Shown here piece after piece: positions 33,652-45,157 of a stretch of DNA of 64,000 nucleotides. Both the position numbers and the translations under genes were made by a program. This DNA is from an uncultured Bacteroidota bacterium (GTDB lineage Bacteria; Bacteroidota; Bacteroidia; Chitinophagales; Chitinophagaceae), in assembly GCA_903882805.1 (NCBI GenBank), contig CAIRYK010000078.1, forward strand, positions 1-64,000, in the 5' to 3' direction. Position 1 is the first letter of the stretch, and each line of letters starts with the position of its first letter. The notes under the pieces were generated by a model. That model was given only the letters and a program-made list of their open reading frames with translations. It was not told where the DNA came from and did not search any database.

Positions 33652-36060
33652 TTAGCGGGTAAGCGCAAACTTGACGACTTTATGAGCGCCGCCATAGTAC
33701 ACATTTACCAAGTACAGGCCATTGCTCCAGTCGGGGCTAAGCTGTATGTCCTGTTTCAGTCGCCCGTTTGGCGTTGGGCTACTGTCGCTGTAAATGGTTC
33801 TGCCAGCCATATCGGTTATTACAATGGTTGCGTTGGCAGTAGTAGTCGGCAATCGGCCATCGAGTCGGAAAGCGCCATTATTGGGGTTGGGCAACAGTTT
33901 AATATCTGCTACAAAATCTGCTGCTGGGGTAATGCCCATATTCTCTACTGTAATCAGTATCCACGAGAAGGTAGGCAGGTAGCACTCATACAGATTGCTT
34001 ACAAAGCAGGTTATAGAGTCGGCATTGGCAATGGTGTCGCATACAAATGTGCTGTCGGTAGCTCCGGGTATAATGTTGCCGTTTATTTCCCACTGATATT
34101 GAAAGCTTGGAGAGCTAAATGGGATATTTGCTGTAAATGTTACTGTTTCGCCGGGCATAATATGCTCGCCGGGTGCGGCGGTTATCACCAACGATGGGAA
34201 AATAAGCGGTTGAACGGTTACAATTTTTGTGGCAGTAGATACCCCGCATGGCGTATTTACGGTGTAGAAAAAGGTATCAACGCCGGCAGACACTCCCGTC
34301 GCAATTCCGGTAGAGCTAACCGTTGCCGTACTGTTGAGTGAACTCCATACTCCGCCCGCCGGAACGCCAATCAGCGTGTTGGTAAAGTTGATACAAAGGA
34401 AGTCGGCGCCGGTGATCGATGCGGTGTCGGGTAGTATGGTGATGGTTTTAGTAACAGTGGCGCTACAAGAGCCCAACGTAACGCGATAGCTGATAGTATC
34501 TACGCCATAAGTTAGTCCGCGCACCCGACCGGCAGTGGTAATAGTAGCATGGCCATTGCTGAGGCTCCATACGCCTCCGGCAGTAGTATTGGTATAGGTT
34601 ATAGGTGCGCTGATACACACGCTCGCAGGGCCGGTAATGGCTGCCGGATGGGGCGACAAAAGCACATTGACGCGAATGGTAGTGTAGGCGGTATCAATAC
34701 CGTCGGATACCTGGATAGTAAATGAATCGACGGCTGTGCCCACTATGCCAAAAGCAGGCGTGAACGTTGTGCCGGGGGGCATAACAATGCCGCCGGTAGA
34801 GGTAACCACAGGCGAGAAACCGCCAAGTGTACCATGCATTGGCCAGGCAACTATGCGCCACGATTCTGTTTGGCCAATATTTGAATCTAACACAGCCAAC
34901 AACGAATTAATGTCTTTAGTGTCGTTTTCGCATACGGAGAAGCTTTGACGGCCGCCGCCAGTAAACACCGGCGCGAAATTGGTAGACTGAATTTTACGCA
35001 CAACGCCATTGTTGGCATCTGCTATATACAATGTGCCTTGCGGAGTAGCTGCAATGCCGCTTGGGTTGTACAATCTGCCTGCAGTTGCCGGGCCTCCATC
35101 TCCGCTGTATCCCGATGCGCCGTTGCCAGCTATTGTAGAGATAATGCCAGATGGCTTCACCTTACGAATGGCGTGGTTTTGTTGGTCGGCAATATAGAGA
35201 TTGCCCGTTGCGTCGATGGCAACGCTCATAGGGTAATTAAGTTTGGCCACTGTTGCAGCTCCGCCGTCGCCGGTAAATCCTGTGGAGCCTATACCGGCTA
35301 TTGTGGTAATAATGCCCGATGCATTTATTTTACGAATAGCGTGGTTGCGCGTATCGGCTACGTATATGTTGCCGAGCGTATCTGTGCACAAACCTTGCGG
35401 ATAATAAAACTGAGCGGCTGTTGCCGGGCCGCCATCGCCGCTATAGCCGGGCGCCAGCAGGTAAGCGCCAGCTACGGGCGTTATAATACCAGCAGTATCT
35501 ATTTTGCGGATAGTGTTTTCTTCGGCAATAAACACATTGCCATATTTGTCGGTAGCTACCCCTTGCGGGAAGTATATTTTGGCATTTGTTGCCGGACCAC
35601 CGTTGCCGGTATAGCCCATAACGCCTGTACCTGCAAACCGACTGATGATGCCAGACGGAGTTATTTTACGAATAACATTATTGTTTTGATCGGCTACATA
35701 TACGTTGCCGCTTCGGTCGGTTGCTATTTGGCGAGGGTAGTTTAGCTCGGCAGCCGTTGCAGCTCCTCCATCGCCTCCGCTGCCTGCGGTTCCCGACGTG
35801 CCGGCTATGGTACTGATAATACCCGCAGCGTTCACTTTGCGGATAACATGATTGCTATTATCGCTCACATAAAAGTTACCGGTTGCGTTGGTCGTAACAC
35901 CCCATGGCGCGCCTATAGTGGCATTGGTGGCAGGTATGCCGTCGCCGGGCAGGCCTCCGCCATTGCGGCCGGCAACGGTGGTAATCACCTGCGCCTGTGC
36001 AGAATGGCAAAAAGCAGTAACCATAGCGGTGCAAATCAGGAAAAAGGAGCGCATTTTCAT
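33652..36060 (-). CDS. Secreted NHL beta-propeller protein with Ig-like repeats and T9SS sorting domain
   Basis: An 802-residue T9SS cargo protein. Signal peptide (about 1-22), then six NHL blades of about 55 residues (each with P-x-G/S-x-A-x-D-x-x-G-N-x-Y-x-A-D and ending I-R-K-I/V), enough for one closed six-bladed propeller. A middle region with several repeated segments (ITGPASVCISAPITY, ITGADFLCINFTNTL) looks like PKD or Ig-type domains. The last 75 residues (LLPNPNNGAFRLDG ... SNGLYLVNVYYGG) are a type A sorting domain. ATG 36060 is chosen for the signal peptide and a -7 box just upstream. Likely surface-bound; ligand unknown. The gene at 57954 is a shorter paralogue. Confidence 0.88.
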   Translation of the reverse strand: MKMRSFFLICTAMVTAFCHSAQAQVITTVAGRNGGGLPGDGIPATNATIGAPWGVTTNATGNFYVSDNSNHVIRKVNAAGIISTIAGTSGTAGSGGDGGAATAAELNYPRQIATDRSGNVYVADQNNNVIRKITPSGIISRFAGTGVMGYTGNGGPATNAKIYFPQGVATDKYGNVFIAEENTIRKIDTAGIITPVAGAYLLAPGYSGDGGPATAAQFYYPQGLCTDTLGNIYVADTRNHAIRKINASGIITTIAGIGSTGFTGDGGAATVAKLNYPMSVAIDATGNLYIADQQNHAIRKVKPSGIISTIAGNGASGYSGDGGPATAGRLYNPSGIAATPQGTLYIADANNGVVRKIQSTNFAPVFTGGGRQSFSVCENDTKDINSLLAVLDSNIGQTESWRIVAWPMHGTLGGFSPVVTSTGGIVMPPGTTFTPAFGIVGTAVDSFTIQVSDGIDTAYTTIRVNVLLSPHPAAITGPASVCISAPITYTNTTAGGVWSLSNGHATITTAGRVRGLTYGVDTISYRVTLGSCSATVTKTITILPDTASITGADFLCINFTNTLIGVPAGGVWSSLNSTATVSSTGIATGVSAGVDTFFYTVNTPCGVSTATKIVTVQPLIFPSLVITAAPGEHIMPGETVTFTANIPFSSPSFQYQWEINGNIIPGATDSTFVCDTIANADSITCFVSNLYECYLPTFSWILITVENMGITPAADFVADIKLLPNPNNGAFRLDGRLPTTTANATIVITDMAGRTIYSDSSPTPNGRLKQDIQLSPDWSNGLYLVNVYYGGAHKVVKFALTR

Positions 36061-36108
36061 AGGCTGTATTTTATGTGTTGTATTAGGGTCTATACCGAAT
36101 ATATGCTG

Positions 36109-36116
36109 CAAAAATA
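36109..36116 (-). promoter_or_regulatory. -7 promoter box of the larger NHL gene
   Basis: TATTTTTG on the minus strand, exact TAnnTTTG, about 48 bases before ATG 36060. The open frame extended upstream to 36174 would include this box and is rejected. Confidence 0.5.
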
Positions 36117-36295
36117 GGATAGTTTGCGGTTTTTGTATAACAGCAAAAAAAGCGCCGTTGTTAATTATGCGCATCGGATACCTGTAATCACTACTAATAA
36201 GACGTAATTGGTCTCCTGAAACTTGGGTATCAATAAATTATACAGCATTTTTGTAGCAATAAGCGGTCAAAGTGCGCGAAGAATTTTTGCAAACA

Positions 36296-36325
36296 AAATG
36301 CCCCGGTAGGAGGCCGGGGCATTTT
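36296..36325 (-). terminator. Rho-independent terminator of the MORN gene
   Basis: AAAATGCCCCGG pairs with CCGGGGCATTTT over a short loop, with T runs on both ends, so it could work in both directions. It lies about 33 bases past the stop of the minus-strand MORN gene. Confidence 0.85.
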
Positions 36326-36357
36326 GCGTGGTGACAAGTAAATATGTTTTGTTGCTG

Positions 36358-38253
36358 TTATTTTTTCTTTTTGCCCTGATAAACATTGTACGACCAATAG
36401 CCCTTACTTATGCATTTGCCCTTTGTATTGAAGCATTGTCCGTAGCCGATGAAGTAGTTGTTGCTGAATGTGCCGGTATATTTCACAGCTTTTTTCATGG
36501 TTTTGGGTTGTTTGCCGTCGGGCCATGTATAAGTGCCTTCGCCATTCATTTTATCGCCGCTCCACATGCCGTCATACCGTTCGCCGGTGGTCCATTCTAT
36601 AGTGCCCTTACCTTCGCGTTGGTCGTTTTGCCACTGTCCGGTATATACGCCATAGGTGTCTTTAAACGTACCCTGCCCTGTTTTATGGTCGTTTTTCCAT
36701 TCGCCGTCATAGGTTTTTGTCGCTGATTTGAAAATGCCCTTACCCTCTTTGCGGTCGTCTTTCCATTCGCCGTCGTAGGTAAAGCCGTATTTGTCGGATG
36801 TGTACAGTCCACGTCCGTTTTTGCGGTCGTCTTTCCACATACCATCATATACGCCGTCGGGGTCTTTGTATATGCCTGGGCCGTTGCGTTTACCCTCCAG
36901 ATAGCCGCCTGTGTACGAGAACTGCCATTTGTCGTCCTTCCATGTGCCTTCGCGCACCAGTGCGCCGGCTTTGTCGTATTCCTTGCCTTGTCCTTCTTTT
37001 TTATCGTTTAGCCAGTCGCCGTCATACTTGCCATAACTATTTTCTTCAACGCCGCGCCCGTGTTTTTTATCGTCTTTATACTGGCCTGTATATTTTACGC
37101 CTGCCTTTGAGGTAAAAGTACCTGGTCCATTTTTTCGGTCGTAGTTGAAGTTGCCGGCATACACATCGCCATTGCTGTACTTCATTGTGCCGTAGCCGCT
37201 TTTTTGTCCGGCTGCAAAAGCACCGGTATAGGTAGCTCCGTCCTTTGTCCACACACCGTTACCGTCCATCCGGTCGTTTTTCCAGTCGCCCTCGTAGGTT
37301 ATCCCTGTTTTGTCTTTGTAGGTTCCATGGCCGTGTTTTTTACCGTCTATGTAATCGCCGGTGTACGAATAGCTCCAGTAGCCGTATTCCCACACGCCTT
37401 CATGCACAATAGTTCCGTTTTTGTCATATTCCTTGCCTTTACCGTGGCGGCTGTCGTCTTTCCAGTCGCCCTCGTAGGTATTGCCATATAGGTCGGTTTC
37501 TTTGCCGTACCCATTGCGCTTGCTGTCTTTATACTCTCCGGTATATCCGCACTTGTATTCTCCGGCCTCCCAGTAGCCGTCGTGCACCAGATTGCCGGTG
37601 GCGTCATATTCTTTTCCTTTACCGCTTTTTTTACCGCCGCTCCAGTTGCCGGCATACTTTGTGCCATTGGCATAGGTCATTACGCCAAAACCGCTTTTTG
37701 TCCAGCCGCTTACAGCGCCCACATATTTATCTCCGTTTGGCGATGTAATAGTGCCGTTTTCGTAGGGGGTGTTTGATTTGTAGTTGCCGGTAAAAATATC
37801 GCCATTACTGTTGGCCAGATTGCCGTTTCTTATAGGGTCTTCAACAGGAGCCACATAATCGCTCTTGTAAGAGGAGTTGCTGTTGTAGCCCGATTTATAG
37901 CCATAGCTATAGTCGCTATAAGATTTGTAGGATTTTTCGTACGATGGCGTATAAGATGAGTTGCTTTTATAAGAGGGCGTATAGCTGTTGTATGATGGCT
38001 TGTAGGAATCGTAGCTGTAAGATGATTTGTAGGGTGTTACCGGTGGATTGTACGGCTTTACATAATAGTCCCGAACAGGCGCTACGGGTTTTACGTAATA
38101 GTCTTTCATAGGTGTGTAGGGGGGCGCCACGTAGCCCGTGTATTTGCCATACTGACTACTGTAGCTGGTGTATTTGCTGTATTGCGCATGCGCCTGACCG
38201 ATGCCGAGCAGCGCTGCTACAGACAGAAACGACTTGAGTAGGCTATTTTTCAT
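36358..38253 (-). CDS. Exported MORN-repeat protein with Tyr/Ser-rich N-terminus
   Basis: A 631-residue exported protein. Signal peptide about 1-23 (ending AHAQ). Residues about 24-135 are low-complexity, rich in Tyr, Ser, Lys and Pro with repeated S-Y-x-P-S-Y and Y-K-S motifs. Then come about 18 MORN repeats (Y-x-G-x-W/Y ... G-x-G, roughly 23 residues each) to the end. MORN repeats are beta-hairpin modules that bind lipids or mediate contacts. No enzyme domain is attached. Function unknown. Follows the barrel gene by 54 bases, so probably co-transcribed. Confidence 0.85.
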   Translation of the reverse strand: MKNSLLKSFLSVAALLGIGQAHAQYSKYTSYSSQYGKYTGYVAPPYTPMKDYYVKPVAPVRDYYVKPYNPPVTPYKSSYSYDSYKPSYNSYTPSYKSNSSYTPSYEKSYKSYSDYSYGYKSGYNSNSSYKSDYVAPVEDPIRNGNLANSNGDIFTGNYKSNTPYENGTITSPNGDKYVGAVSGWTKSGFGVMTYANGTKYAGNWSGGKKSGKGKEYDATGNLVHDGYWEAGEYKCGYTGEYKDSKRNGYGKETDLYGNTYEGDWKDDSRHGKGKEYDKNGTIVHEGVWEYGYWSYSYTGDYIDGKKHGHGTYKDKTGITYEGDWKNDRMDGNGVWTKDGATYTGAFAAGQKSGYGTMKYSNGDVYAGNFNYDRKNGPGTFTSKAGVKYTGQYKDDKKHGRGVEENSYGKYDGDWLNDKKEGQGKEYDKAGALVREGTWKDDKWQFSYTGGYLEGKRNGPGIYKDPDGVYDGMWKDDRKNGRGLYTSDKYGFTYDGEWKDDRKEGKGIFKSATKTYDGEWKNDHKTGQGTFKDTYGVYTGQWQNDQREGKGTIEWTTGERYDGMWSGDKMNGEGTYTWPDGKQPKTMKKAVKYTGTFSNNYFIGYGQCFNTKGKCISKGYWSYNVYQGKKKK

Positions 38254-38307
38254 TGTTTGTTATTTAGTGGTGATGCTAATTTGACTTTTAGCCAGCGGTG
38301 GCGGGCA

Positions 38308-39054
38308 TTAAAACACCCTGCCAAAGTTGAGGTGTATCCAGTTCGTAGATGTATTAAGTGAACTATTGTAGTAGTTGGTTGAGGTCTGTTCGTAATGCGT
38401 ATAGCTAAGGCCAAGGTACAGTTTTCGTCCGCGCAGGTATTTTACGTCTATTGCCTGCTTGCCCATGGCTGAGTATTCGCACATGAACCTACCTGCTCTT
38501 AGCCTGAACTTAGCATAATTCCCCACATCGGAATAGGTACTGGAGTACACGTAAGGGTAATAGGTGAAGCCGACGTCTACTTTAGGACTAACCCTGACGG
38601 CAAGCGCCAGGCCTGCCTGATAGTCGAGTATATAGTCTACCTGGCCCATATCTTTTTTGCTCGCAGCGACAGCGTTATTGTCGAGGGCCGGCCCCATTTT
38701 AATGCCAATGGTCCCCGTATTCTGAAATCCGAATTTGATACGTTTGTTTTTTTTGCGCGCCCAGAAGTAGTTGCTAAGCATGCTTTCCTGCAACTGAAAC
38801 ATAGTGTAGACACCGCTTGTTTTTTCGTTGCTGGTGAGCGACGACCCGTCTTTGCGCTGTTCGGTTTTATATATATAGCCCATGCCGAAATTCCAGTCCC
38901 ACAATCCCATATAGCCGGCTTTGTTGCTGCTGTAGTGCGTTTTCTTTGGTTTCAGCAACGAGGGTAAGGCCACTTGAGGTTTTTCGAGCGATTGAGCCAG
39001 CAGCAACGAGGTTTCTAATACTATGAATAATGATACCAGTAGCAGTTTTTTCAT
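38308..39054 (-). CDS. Putative outer membrane barrel protein
   Basis: A 248-residue exported protein: signal about 1-20 (ending LLAQ), then alternating-hydrophobic, Tyr-rich strands and a terminal phenylalanine (NFGRVF), typical of outer-membrane beta barrels. No family is recognised. It is directly upstream of the MORN gene in the same direction, so they may act together at the outer membrane. Confidence 0.6.
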   Translation of the reverse strand: MKKLLLVSLFIVLETSLLLAQSLEKPQVALPSLLKPKKTHYSSNKAGYMGLWDWNFGMGYIYKTEQRKDGSSLTSNEKTSGVYTMFQLQESMLSNYFWARKKNKRIKFGFQNTGTIGIKMGPALDNNAVAASKKDMGQVDYILDYQAGLALAVRVSPKVDVGFTYYPYVYSSTYSDVGNYAKFRLRAGRFMCEYSAMGKQAIDVKYLRGRKLYLGLSYTHYEQTSTNYYNSSLNTSTNWIHLNFGRVF

Positions 39055-39259
39055 GTGCATAGTTTTTCTATTCCGGTAATGGTTGTTTTAATAGCAGTAT
39101 AGTATTGCCGAAGCTTGTATGCTGGCAAGGGCAAAGGACCGCATAGGGAATAGGGTGTCGAAGGCTGAAATTTAGCCTTGTAGTAGGTTGTTTTGTTAGT
39201 TACAAAAATACCCTACGTGAGACGGAGCGCAATACCACTTTCGTGGTATTCTCGCGCGG

Positions 39260-39895
39260 TTATTTGGTAGATGCGTAGGCTTTGTTCAGCGCGTCGGTAC
39301 GGGAGTTTACCTGAAGCTTTTCGTAAATATTGTGTATGTGTTTTCTTACGGTTTCTATGCTAATAAAGAGTAGCCCCGCCATTTCTTTATAGCGATAGCC
39401 TTTTGCCAGATATTGCAGTATTTCCTGTTCGCGCACCGATAGTTTATTAAGCTCTGAGTTTGGCGAAGGTTTGTTTTGGAAGTAGGTTATGACCTTGCGC
39501 GCTATATGGCTGTTCATTGGCGAGCCTCCGTTGAAGGCATCCGTTATTGCGTCCAGTATTTTTTCTGGTTCAGTCGATTTTGTTAAGTAGCCGGTGGCGC
39601 CAGCCTGGAGCGCCTCGAAGATTGTTTCTGAATCTTCGAGCGAGGTACACATTATGTATTGCGTATCCGGATATTGTTTTTTGAGGCGCGCCACACATTT
39701 TGTGCCCGACAAGCCCGGCAGATGTATATCTACCAGCGCCACGTGCGCATTAGCTGCGCCAATGGCAACTATTGCATCCTCAGCATTGGCATACGTCGCA
39801 GCGCATACATAACCGCTGCGGCTGTTTATAAGCGCCTCCAGCATTTGGCGGGTTTGGTCGTGGTCTTCTATCACTACTACCCTTATAGTTTTCAT
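39260..39895 (-). CDS. NarL/LuxR-type response regulator
   Basis: A 211-residue response regulator: receiver domain with acidic D11, phospho-acceptor Asp56 in ALVDIHLPGLSG, a Thr/Ser in CTSLED and Lys in YLTKST (all the family's switch residues), then a LuxR helix-turn-helix (about 147-205; LSVREQEILQYLAKGYRYKE). It lies 85 bases downstream of the sensor kinase gene in the same direction, so the two form a two-component system. The output genes are unknown. Confidence 0.92.
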   Translation of the reverse strand: MKTIRVVVIEDHDQTRQMLEALINSRSGYVCAATYANAEDAIVAIGAANAHVALVDIHLPGLSGTKCVARLKKQYPDTQYIMCTSLEDSETIFEALQAGATGYLTKSTEPEKILDAITDAFNGGSPMNSHIARKVITYFQNKPSPNSELNKLSVREQEILQYLAKGYRYKEMAGLLFISIETVRKHIHNIYEKLQVNSRTDALNKAYASTK

Positions 39896-39980
39896 TGCTA
39901 ACGTTTGTATAAACTGTAAATATATTGCAGCAGCGATGAAAAAAAATTACACGTTAGTAGTATTTTGAGGTAAAGGTTTA

Positions 39981-42900
39981 CTAACAGGTAATCTTACTAA
40001 GCGAAACAGCAAGGTTTACTACCGAGCCCGACGTTTCATTGGTTGTAATATTGAACGAGCCACCTAAGTCTTCTATGCGTTGCTTCATATTGCGCAAACC
40101 ATTATTGTTTTGTTTTATTTTTGTTTGGTCGAAGCCTTGCCCGTTATCGGCTATTTTAATGTTCAGTGTTTCGTTTGTTATTGTAAGGGTTATCGATATC
40201 TGACTTGCCCTAGCGTGTTTAACACAGTTGTTGAGCGCTTCCTTTACGGTAGAAAAAATGTTTTTTTGAGCTTCTCTGCAAATACTTAAATCGGGTATGG
40301 TTTCCGGGAATTGAAGTATTGCCTGTAGGTGCATGCCGTCGAGATAATCCGCGCAATATTCTCTGAAGCGCGCCACCAGTATATCGAGTTTTGCATTTTC
40401 GGGGTTAAGCACCCATATCAGGTCGTGCATGTTGTCTACCAGTTCTTTGGCAATGAGGGTTATATTGCGCACATCGTTTTGCAGACGGTCGTTGCCTACG
40501 GCTTTTTTTAGCGCCAGGTCTGATATAAGCGATATTTTAGATAGTCCGGAGCCAATGTCGTCGTGCACATCTTTCGATATCCTTAAGCGCTCCATATTCA
40601 GCGCATGCTGTCGTTCCAGTTCCTTGGTGCGGTCTTTTATTTTTTGCTTTATGTAGTACTGGCCTGCCAGTATAACCATGCCCAACGCTACTGCCGCAGC
40701 AATGAGTTTGAACCACCACGTTTTCCAGTAGGGCGGGGCAATGAAGATGGTAAGTTGCAACGGCTGTTCGTTCCATAGGCCGTCGTTGTTGCTGGCTTTT
40801 AGCAGAAAAGTATATTTGCCGGGCTCAAGATTAGAATAGCGCACTTTGTCAGATGTGGTATACACCCATTCATCTTCAAGGCCATCGAGCCTGAAGGCAA
40901 ACTGGTTTTGATTGGGGCGTGTATACTCGAGGGCGCTAAAGGATAGTGTGACCGTGTTTTTGTTGTAGGGTAGTACCAGTTGCTGGTAGTAAACGGCAGT
41001 ATCGGTAGCGTAGGCGCTGTCGTTTATGGCAATACCCGACAAAACAGGTCTTGCCTTATACTTGTTGGTAACTATGAGGTCGGGGTTAAACCAGTTGATG
41101 CCTTCTATACCGCCAAACACAATGAAGCCATCAGCGCTTTTGCAGAAAGCTCCTGAATTGAACTCGTTGGATTGCAGTCCATCTTTGGTTGTGTAGTTGG
41201 TAAACAGCGCTTGCACATTGGCGCCATAGTGCGCTTTTACGCACGATATTCCTTTATTGGTGCTTACCCATAAGGAGCTGTCGTTTTGAGGCAAAACCGA
41301 ATAAACATAACTGTTTGCCAGACCAGAGCTCTCGTCAAATAGCCAGTGTTTTTTTGTTTTTTCGTTATAGGCTATTAATCCTTGTTCGGTAGCCAGCCAG
41401 AGAATAGGTGAAGTAGCGCTTTTATAAAAACTCCTTACCGGCAATTCGTAAAAGCCGTCGTCGAGAAATAGCGCTGTTGTGTCGTTGATCAGTTTTATTT
41501 TGGTAAAGCCGTTTCTGCGTCCCATATATATCGTTCCGTCGCGCAGCTGATACATGTTGTAAATCCATGCATTCATAAAGTTGGATGAAGTGCGATCGTA
41601 GGGTTTGAACACTTGCTTTTTACCGTCATCGGCTATGAAAGGGAATATGCCAACATTTGTGCCGGCCATGTAATGACCTTTTTTCCACTCTAACAGCGAG
41701 TAAATAGAGGGCGGCTCAGATGATAAATCGTTTCGAGCGGGTAGCGTTAATTCGGTTATTTTTTTGTGAGTCCTAGAGTCGAACCACAATATAGAATTGC
41801 CTATAGTAACGACTATGCGACCAGTAGAATCTTTAAGAATACAGCCTATCAATTCGTTGCCGGATAGGCCAGTATTGACTTTTTCATGTTTGCCGCTAAC
41901 AGTATCAAAAACAAATAGCCCTTCATTGTACACGCCCATCCATATTTGCTTGTTATCGTCTCTATACAGTCCTTTTACAAAGAAACTGCGCTCGTCGCCC
42001 GGATTAATTTTTTTGTTGGGTGCATAACAATTGAATTTTGCAGGTTTAATATCCAGTTTGTATAGTCCTTCGGCCTCGGTGCCTACCCACAAGTTTTCAG
42101 ACAGGTCTACATACAGGCTGCGTATGTCGCTATTTTGGAAGTCATATTTATCATGCCGGCCGGTAGTGATGTTTATTTTGTAAATGACGCCGCCATACCT
42201 TGCCGCTACATACAAGCAATTACTCAAAGAATCTTCGGTCATTGCCCACCATGTTGTAATAGCTCCTGTTTTTTGTAAGTCGCCTATTTGCGAAAATGTG
42301 CAGGTATGCAGCGCTGTATCGTATATATATACGCCATTGCGAGCTCCCATTATCAGTTTTCCGGTGCGTGTGATCAACGATGAGTTTATGGCCTCGTTTT
42401 CAAGTAGGCGTTTGTCTTTGTGCGTTGTTTTGTCGAAAAACAATAGCCCGAACCTGTCAGTAACGTATAGTCCGCGAGGGGATCCGCAGCCGCCTCTGAT
42501 GATGCCAATAGCATCCTGACCAGTTTGTAATTTGTCGTTGAAAGCGTAATAGTTTATTTTGAAGGAATGGATATCTACGCTAAAAATACCCCTGCGCGGT
42601 ACCGCCACCCATGCGTAGCCGGTATCTACATCTATAAGCACAGAAGCGCAGTCGGTAGTGAATTTATCTATTACAACATGAAACTGCGATCTTCTTTTGT
42701 CCATGTAATACAGACCGGCATCAGATGTAAACCACAATCTGCCATTGCGGTCTTCCATAATTTTAGAGTTGATGTTGCGATCTTTCAGACTACCGTTGGT
42801 AGTGTCGTTGTACTTGCTTTTGTAAGCTGTAAATTGCTTTCCGTCAAAACGGTTCAGGCCGTCGCCTGTGGCAAACCACATAAAACCGTAAGCATCCTGA

Positions 42901-43025
42901 CAAATGTGATATACTGTGCTTTGCGATAGTCCGTCGTCAACTGTATACCGTTGCAAACGCAGCATGTTTTGGGCTGAGGCATCAAAATACAGTAACAGCA
43001 AAAGAATGGAGAATAATCTACTCAT
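39981..43025 (-). CDS. Propeller-type sensor histidine kinase (HisKA_3)
   Basis: A 1014-residue membrane sensor. Signal peptide (about 1-18), then a large periplasmic region with two-component-regulator propeller repeats (LSQSTVYHICQDAYGFMWFA near 38 and similar W-F-A/G-T-x-x-G-L segments), a Y_Y_Y domain near 690-755, one transmembrane helix near 762-782, a HisKA_3 dimerisation domain with phospho-acceptor His near 820 in SKDVHDDIGSGLS, and a HATPase domain (NNCVKHARA, DNGQGFD, GLRNMKQRI). It lacks the fused receiver and AraC output of the hybrid type, as its partner regulator is separate. ATG 43025 is preferred over a TTG at 43031. Confidence 0.92.
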   Translation of the reverse strand: MSRLFSILLLLLYFDASAQNMLRLQRYTVDDGLSQSTVYHICQDAYGFMWFATGDGLNRFDGKQFTAYKSKYNDTTNGSLKDRNINSKIMEDRNGRLWFTSDAGLYYMDKRRSQFHVVIDKFTTDCASVLIDVDTGYAWVAVPRRGIFSVDIHSFKINYYAFNDKLQTGQDAIGIIRGGCGSPRGLYVTDRFGLLFFDKTTHKDKRLLENEAINSSLITRTGKLIMGARNGVYIYDTALHTCTFSQIGDLQKTGAITTWWAMTEDSLSNCLYVAARYGGVIYKINITTGRHDKYDFQNSDIRSLYVDLSENLWVGTEAEGLYKLDIKPAKFNCYAPNKKINPGDERSFFVKGLYRDDNKQIWMGVYNEGLFVFDTVSGKHEKVNTGLSGNELIGCILKDSTGRIVVTIGNSILWFDSRTHKKITELTLPARNDLSSEPPSIYSLLEWKKGHYMAGTNVGIFPFIADDGKKQVFKPYDRTSSNFMNAWIYNMYQLRDGTIYMGRRNGFTKIKLINDTTALFLDDGFYELPVRSFYKSATSPILWLATEQGLIAYNEKTKKHWLFDESSGLANSYVYSVLPQNDSSLWVSTNKGISCVKAHYGANVQALFTNYTTKDGLQSNEFNSGAFCKSADGFIVFGGIEGINWFNPDLIVTNKYKARPVLSGIAINDSAYATDTAVYYQQLVLPYNKNTVTLSFSALEYTRPNQNQFAFRLDGLEDEWVYTTSDKVRYSNLEPGKYTFLLKASNNDGLWNEQPLQLTIFIAPPYWKTWWFKLIAAAVALGMVILAGQYYIKQKIKDRTKELERQHALNMERLRISKDVHDDIGSGLSKISLISDLALKKAVGNDRLQNDVRNITLIAKELVDNMHDLIWVLNPENAKLDILVARFREYCADYLDGMHLQAILQFPETIPDLSICREAQKNIFSTVKEALNNCVKHARASQISITLTITNETLNIKIADNGQGFDQTKIKQNNNGLRNMKQRIEDLGGSFNITTNETSGSVVNLAVSLSKITC

Positions 43026-43486
43026 CGACAATCAAGTACAGTCATTAAACCAGCAATAAATGTAACGATGATTTGCGAGTTAACGGTAGTTGTTGGCGCT
43101 ATACAGCTACAATCTGCATATTAATTGTGTTGTTAACGTATTTTAGCTTGTTTTACCAATTACATTACTGTGGACAGTCACAAAACAATATTTATGTGGC
43201 GCAGTGCATTGTTGAAAAATAGTGTACATTGTACTCTGATCGGAATACGGTGTGTTCAAGAACATGGGCAGAAAATCGGTATTTCTTAGTAGCGCAAAAT
43301 TTATTTTTTGTGAGTCGATGTTACATACCTACCCTTTGAAGCTTCATTTTAGCCTTTAAACAGCCGTAAAATGAAGGAATTGTGCCTCTGAAAGATATTT
43401 AATGGTAATATTTTTGAATTATTTATGCAAAGTGAATGATTTTTGAACTTAAAACCCATAACTTTGCACAAAATTTCGGAGTGGTA
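43026..43486. other. Divergent intergenic region upstream of the ATP synthase operon
   Basis: 461 bases between the sensor kinase and atpB. It holds the atpB -7 box at 43459-43466. I see no other gene, repeat or RNA. Confidence 0.5.
43459..43466 (+). promoter_or_regulatory. -7 promoter box of the atpBEFHA operon
   Basis: TAACTTTG, exact TAnnTTTG, twenty bases upstream of ATG 43487. The open frame extended to 43436 passes through this box and is rejected. Confidence 0.6.
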
Positions 43487-44972
<1,486 letters not shown>

Positions 44973-45157
44973 TAGCAAGCGCAGGCTAAGAAAGTTGTTA
45001 ACTGCATCCGACGCATAGGGCAGAGGATGCAGTTAATTTTAACTATCTGAAAAAGAACTACCAAATTTGTTGCTAAACCCATCGCAACCGCCGGCCATGC
45101 CGGAATAGTAATTGAAGTAAACTTTTAATTGTTTTAACCAAATAACGGAATATAAAA

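Noticed and set aside
34945-35745. 266-codon open frame opposite the NHL gene, and repeat spacing that might suggest a CRISPR array
   Set aside because: The periodicity is about 165 bases and comes from NHL blades in the coding strand; repeats are imperfect and not CRISPR-like.
36597-37673. Short-period repeats in the MORN gene, possibly a tandem DNA repeat
   Set aside because: Repeats of about 69 bases code for MORN hairpins and are degenerate in DNA.
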